Shown: in pieces, positions 61,239 through 64,000 of the stretch
Layout: each line of letters opens with the position of its first letter
How positions within the stretch are numbered: position 1 is the first letter of the stretch
Source: Bdellovibrionota bacterium
Lineage (GTDB): Bacteria > Bdellovibrionota > UBA1018 > CAUJDS01
DNA: 64,000 bases
Direction of reading: 5' to 3'
NCBI GenBank assembly: GCA_963169695.1
Contig: CAUJDS010000060.1
Coordinates: forward strand, 128,780-192,779
The notes under the pieces: model-generated
Seen by the model: only the letters and a program-made list of their open reading frames with translations
Told to the model about the DNA's origin: nothing
Database searches by the model: none
Position numbers and translations under genes: made by a program

Positions 61239-61703
61239 ATGAATTATATAATGTTGATCTCAACTTGGCTTATCGTAATAAGTTTCTCGGCGCAAGTTCA
61301 TGGAACCAATTCTGAGAAGCCTATTTCACTTCAAATTGAAAATCTCGCTCACTTGAGGAACTCCTCGAAAGCTTCCGCCATACGGCAAAGTTTGGTAGCT
61401 ATACTCAAACCTAGTCCAAATTATCCTCGGTCGTTGGAGTCATTAAAAGAAATCAAACAATACGATTCCTTATTTCAACGACCTTTCGTGCTATTGGAGG
61501 CCGAGCCCAACAAATTCGGTGGTTTTTTTGCATTGATTGTTTTTAAAAACCACCCCAAAGTATTTAGGCTTTGGGTTTATGAAGTCGATAAAAACGTATT
61601 TGAGCTTCGTATGATGACTTCACTGCAGGTGAAATTGAACAAAATAATTATGAGTGAACTTGATGATAAGAGAATTATCCCCTTCTGGGTGTCATCCTCA
61701 TAA
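61239..61703 (+). CDS. Exported protein, candidate immunity partner of the transglycosylase
   Basis: 154 residues with a signal peptide (MNYIMLISTWLIVISFSAQ, then VHG). The rest is an alpha/beta domain (RPFVLLEAEPNKFGGFFALI, KVFRLWVYEVDKNVFELRMM) with no family that I recognise. It starts two bases after the extended transglycosylase frame. A secreted protein paired with a peptidoglycan hydrolase would be placed correctly to protect the producer's own wall; this is an inference from position. Confidence 0.65.
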   Translation: MNYIMLISTWLIVISFSAQVHGTNSEKPISLQIENLAHLRNSSKASAIRQSLVAILKPSPNYPRSLESLKEIKQYDSLFQRPFVLLEAEPNKFGGFFALIVFKNHPKVFRLWVYEVDKNVFELRMMTSLQVKLNKIIMSELDDKRIIPFWVSSS

Positions 61704-61810
61704 TGGTAGTCAATGTAGAAGACACAGAAAAATTGAGTGCTATGAATACCTTCTTGAGCGGTTACAGCCTTAAGAATAAGAAAGGCACGCAGTTCGAAAC
61801 TCCTCAAGCT

Positions 61811-61863
61811 GGGCGCACCATGAACAAAGAGGCCTGAGTCGCATAGCGATTCGGGCCTTTTGC
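61811..61863 (+). repeat. Second copy of tRNA-Arg 3' end plus terminator (attachment-site-like)
   Basis: About 52 bases match 59624-59676 with few changes: GGGYGCACCATGAACAAA, GGCCTGAGTCGCATAGCGAT and TCGGGCC. Just upstream, CAGTTCGAAAC (61790-61800) resembles the T arm. This is how an element integrating at a tRNA 3' end leaves its second boundary. Confidence 0.8.
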
Positions 61864-61903
61864 TTTTTGTCCTAGAGAGGTTCGAACGAGAATTTTCGGC
61901 GGC

Positions 61904-61960
61904 GTTGAGTCCGACTTCACGGAGGACTCAACGGGGTAAGTCACGTCGGAAGCGTGACTT
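61904..61960. other. Two consecutive strong hairpins, noncoding
   Basis: GTTGAGTCC/GGACTCAAC (61904-61912 and 61924-61932) and AAGTCACG/CGTGACTT (61938-61945 and 61953-61960) form perfect 9-bp and 8-bp stems five bases apart. The loops GACTTCACGGA and TCGGAAG are not T-rich. No gene spans them; the region 61704-62146 otherwise shows only attachment-like repeats. Confidence 0.55.
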
Positions 61961-62009
61961 AGAAAATAGTCCATGCCAAGCCTTAGAGCAGGAGCGAGAA
62001 GGCGCAGGC

Positions 62010-62029
62010 CGAATTTCTCCGGGTGCATC
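62010..62029 (+). repeat. Third partial copy of the tRNA-Arg 3' end
   Basis: GAATTTCTCCGGGTGCA (62011-62027) matches the tRNA at 59614-59630 in 16 of 17 positions. With 61811-61863 it suggests two successive integrations, or one integration and a partial duplication. Confidence 0.6.
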
Positions 62030-62115
62030 AAATTTCTCATTTTGAGATTTTTATAAAGCCCATTGAATTTAGATACTTAGGCGAAAGTGGCCGAGTGCCT
62101 ATTCAGAAAACTTGT

Positions 62116-62139
62116 TTTTCCAAGGTTTTTCATGGAAAA
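62116..62139. promoter_or_regulatory. Dyad overlapping the relB start region
   Basis: TTTTCCA (62116-62122) and TGGAAAA (62133-62139) are perfect 7-bp arms with a 10-base spacer. RelB-type antitoxins bind such sites to repress their operon; the alternative start ATG 62132 lies within it. Confidence 0.4.
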
Positions 62140-62146
62140 TAAAGTT

Positions 62147-62362
62147 ATGGAAAAACAAGCCACTCTGTCCACGAGCATTGATTCTGATCTTAAAAAAGCG
62201 TTAGCGGCATTTTGTAAAAAGCGAGGTCTTAAAATTCAAAGCGTAGTAGAAAATGCCATTCGCGAGCAACTCGAAGACGAAATTGATCTGGCAGACTATG
62301 ACCTACGAAAAGGAGAAGAAGAGATTTCACTCGCTTTGGTTATTAAGAAAATTAAAAAATGA
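62147..62362 (+). CDS. RelB/ParD-type antitoxin
   Basis: From ATG 62147 (71 residues; ATG 62132 is possible): MEKQATLSTSIDSDLKKALA, FCKKRGLKIQSVVENAIREQ is a ribbon-helix-helix, followed by an acidic tail (LEDEIDLADYDLRKGEEE). The stop overlaps the toxin start by ATGA. AT-rich codons, like the mazEF genes, suggest transfer. Confidence 0.85.
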   Translation: MEKQATLSTSIDSDLKKALAAFCKKRGLKIQSVVENAIREQLEDEIDLADYDLRKGEEEISLALVIKKIKK

Positions 62363-62631
62363 GTTTGAGAGTTTACCAGGTTGTTTTTAAAAAGAGCGCG
62401 GCAAAAGAGCTGCAAGGTTTACCTCAAAGAATTCAGCAGAGAATTTTAGACGCTGTTCAGCTTCTTTCTTTAAATCCTTATACTGAATTACTTCAGATAA
62501 AAAAGATGAAAGGTGCAGATTCGCTTTATCAAGTGCGCATTCAAAATTATAGAGTCATTTACCTGATCGAAAACCAAATAATTAAAATCACGATAATCAA
62601 AATTGGTCACCGCAAAGAAGTTTACGACTAG
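62359..62631 (+). CDS. RelE/ParE-type toxin
   Basis: 90 residues of the RelE/ParE fold: YQVVFKKSAAKELQGLPQRI, then LQIKKMKGADSLYQVRIQNY and RVIYLIENQIIKITIIKIGH with the terminal HRKEVYD, whose basic and aromatic residues are typical of the catalytic region. Whether it targets ribosome-bound mRNA or gyrase cannot be told. It forms a pair with the upstream antitoxin. Downstream there is 350 bases without a gene. Confidence 0.88.
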   Translation: MSLRVYQVVFKKSAAKELQGLPQRIQQRILDAVQLLSLNPYTELLQIKKMKGADSLYQVRIQNYRVIYLIENQIIKITIIKIGHRKEVYD

Positions 62632-62981
62632 GCGAAGACGTGCAAGGCAATAGTGGAAGGAGGCTGGGAGTTGCGGAGCTGTCGGATATTGCGAAGGCAG
62701 TGGCATTTTTTGGCCATGCCTGCAGCTAGCTATATTACTAGTGTCGTACTTGCCGTCGATGGAGGATACCTGGCTCAAGGTGGGCTAGGTTAGTAGAGCG
62801 GAGACTATTAGCCGATCTGATAATTAGAGCGAATTGGACTTCGAACGAGTATCCAACTGACGCTATCCCCTTCGGGTAAGTACGTGGGACCCTTACAATG
62901 AAAGGGATAGCGGCAGCTTGGATTTGCGGTGGAGAGGTATTTCCCTCCGTTTTTTTTATCAGTTTGAGGACGGTTCTAATT
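62632..62981. other. Noncoding region with nested hairpin
   Basis: No frame with protein-like composition. GCTATCCC (62862-62869) pairs with GGGATAGC (62904-62911), and inside it GTAAG pairs with CTTAC, giving a nested stem. A GGAGAGG/CCCTCC stem followed by T8 near 62930-62959 may terminate the relBE transcript. The HPF promoter is not here; that operon comes from the right. Confidence 0.4.
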
Positions 62982-63356
62982 TTAAATGGCTCTTCTTCGT
63001 TGCTCAAACTCTTGACGCGAGATCCTTCGAGCCTGAGCTCGGTTTTTCACTCGCCTTCGATCACCAAAGCGATTGAGTCGTTCAAGCATATGATCGATGA
63101 CCTCCGCGAGCGCCACATAACTGTTAGCATTCGCCTTTTGTACGGTAATTCCATGATACCTACCTCCGGATACATGGAGCTTCACCTTAAAGTAGTCTGG
63201 GCCTGGTTGAGTTGGAGAGTTTTCCATTTCTAAGGTGACTTGAATTTTGCTCTCAGCCAAATTAGGAAACTTCTCTCGCAAGGCTTCCACTCGCGATGTG
63301 ACCGCGTCTCTAGCTAATTCAGACTTTTCTATGCTTTTAAATTTGATAAGAATCAT
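62982..63356 (-). CDS. hpf: Ribosome hibernation-promoting factor (HPF/RaiA family)
   Basis: 124 residues matching the S30EA/HPF fold: ILIKFKSIEKSELARDAVTS, LAESKIQVTLEMENSPTQPG, PDYFKVKLHVSGGRYHGITV, NSYVALAEVIDHMLERLNRF. It is of the short type, without the long-HPF dimerisation domain, and ends in a basic tail (RRISRQEFEQRRRAI). HPF binds the decoding centre of stalled ribosomes in stationary phase. The start overlaps the stop of the upstream eRF1-like gene (ATGA). Confidence 0.85.
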   Translation of the reverse strand: MILIKFKSIEKSELARDAVTSRVEALREKFPNLAESKIQVTLEMENSPTQPGPDYFKVKLHVSGGRYHGITVQKANANSYVALAEVIDHMLERLNRFGDRRRVKNRAQARRISRQEFEQRRRAI

Positions 63357-64000
63357 AGTACCTGTCCTTTATTTTGGGTTGATAGAGTTTTTTCTGCATC
63401 GGGTCTCGGGCCATCCAAAATTGCCAAAATCGGACCGCCCTTTGGTATTTCATCCCTAGATGCAACAATCACTTCTCCCCCGTGACTTAGGACGATCTGT
63501 GCTAAGTCGTCCAGGAGGTCGTCGTCTTCGTGGTCGAGATCGAAAGGATGAATTTCAATGCTTCCTGTTTTAGGGTCAATTTTTCCAAAGATGTTCAGTT
63601 CATCCGTCACGAGTAGCTTCCGAACCCTTCCCTGTACAGCGGCCTTCGATATTTCAAAAAGGTCCTTTCGAACCTTTCTAGATTCTTCAGCAACGCGAAA
63701 GTCGAACAAGTACCTTTCGAGGTGATCTTTCGCTTCAGCTTTCATGATTTTTCTTATTGATGAACAGATAACGCTGACGCTGTGTTCGCTGAATATATGA
63801 ATGACCGGCGTTTTGATTGCGTTCGTATACCTCAGTCGTCGACTCATCTTTGCCACCAGAGATTTTTCTCCCGACAAAAAAAGTTTCGGCTTAGTATTTC
63901 TGGTCAATTGAGAAAGCCATAGATTTAGCCAAGCAATAGTTTCTTTCTCTTTTGCTAGTCTTGCATTGAAGTCACTTAAATTGAGTCTATCGGTATAGGA
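63353..64000 (-). CDS. Probable bacterial eRF1-like (baeRF) protein, N-terminus beyond window
   Basis: The frame is open to the right edge (216 codons inside the window). Visible signatures are LERYLFDFRVAEESRKVRKD, AVQGRVRKLLVTDELNIFGK and QIVLSHGGEVIVASRDEIP, followed by GGPILAIL, the pattern of the central and C-terminal domains of the bacterial archaeo-eukaryotic release factor family (eRF1/Pelota-like). A family member, Balon, is reported as a hibernation factor that binds ribosomes. Coupling to hpf by ATGA supports a ribosome role. The family call is from memory of motifs and is not certain. Confidence 0.6.
   Translation of the reverse strand, partial: SYTDRLNLSDFNARLAKEKETIAWLNLWLSQLTRNTKPKLFLSGEKSLVAKMSRRLRYTNAIKTPVIHIFSEHSVSVICSSIRKIMKAEAKDHLERYLFDFRVAEESRKVRKDLFEISKAAVQGRVRKLLVTDELNIFGKIDPKTGSIEIHPFDLDHEDDDLLDDLAQIVLSHGGEVIVASRDEIPKGGPILAILDGPRPDAEKTLSTQNKGQVL

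Noticed and set aside
61785-61820. A second tRNA gene
   Set aside because: Only the 3' half and the terminator are recognisable; acceptor 5' side, D arm and anticodon arm are missing, so it is an attachment-like remnant.
61860-62045. 61-residue rightward frame
   Set aside because: It spans the two hairpins and the third attachment-like repeat; composition is not protein-like.

Overview
The window looks like chromosome from a Bdellovibrio-like bacterium (Bdellovibrionota or a close relative). This is an inference from gene content: a flagellin with a sigma-28 promoter, tandem ArsA-type ATPases, a Ser/Thr kinase/HD-GYP/PP2C signalling cluster, an HNH protein of the type I associate with Bdellovibrio genomes, an unusual GshA family, and many very large exported proteins with no recognisable family. 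Coding density is high, base composition is roughly balanced, and ATGA overlaps are common. No rRNA, CRISPR array or replication origin was seen.

Layout. 1-8.3 kb: large exported proteins, a small barrel-like protein and an exported GT-B-like protein. 8.3-12.5 kb: an ArsR metal sensor, feoA, feoB, a tiny membrane protein, lysine 2,3-aminomutase and a lipoprotein, all tightly packed. 12.6-18.8 kb: signalling (Ser/Thr kinase, response regulator, STAS-like protein, HD-GYP phosphodiesterase, outer-membrane protein, SpoIIE-type phosphatase). 19.0-26.0 kb, minus strand: reverse transsulfuration (cystathionine beta-synthase and gamma-lyase), then gshA, a TPR protein and two ArsA ATPases, so cysteine supply sits beside glutathione synthesis. 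26.1-29.7 kb: LpoB and COG3014 lipoproteins, an exported protein and trmB. 29.8-31.4 kb: an HNH-encoding mobile unit with terminal and subterminal inverted repeats and a direct repeat; a 180-bp relative lies next to gshA. 31.4-38.2 kb: one 2254-residue exported protein with a zinc-protease motif and an ABC1-kinase-like region. 38.3-46.5 kb: flagellin, lipoprotein, DUF971, MlaE and MlaD-type proteins, small exported proteins and an orphan antitoxin. 46.7-59.2 kb: more large exported proteins, small-molecule enzymes, hisS-dut and an amino-acid ABC transporter. 59.5-62.6 kb: an AT-rich island at tRNA-Arg with MazEF, RelBE and a lytic-transglycosylase/candidate-immunity pair, bounded by copies of the tRNA 3' end. 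63-64 kb: a ribosome hibernation factor coupled to a probable bacterial eRF1-like protein running off the edge.

The strongest candidates for something new are the HNH mobile unit and its short derivative, the giant protease/kinase-like exported protein, the frameshift-linked transglycosylase in the tRNA-Arg island, and the eRF1-like/HPF operon.
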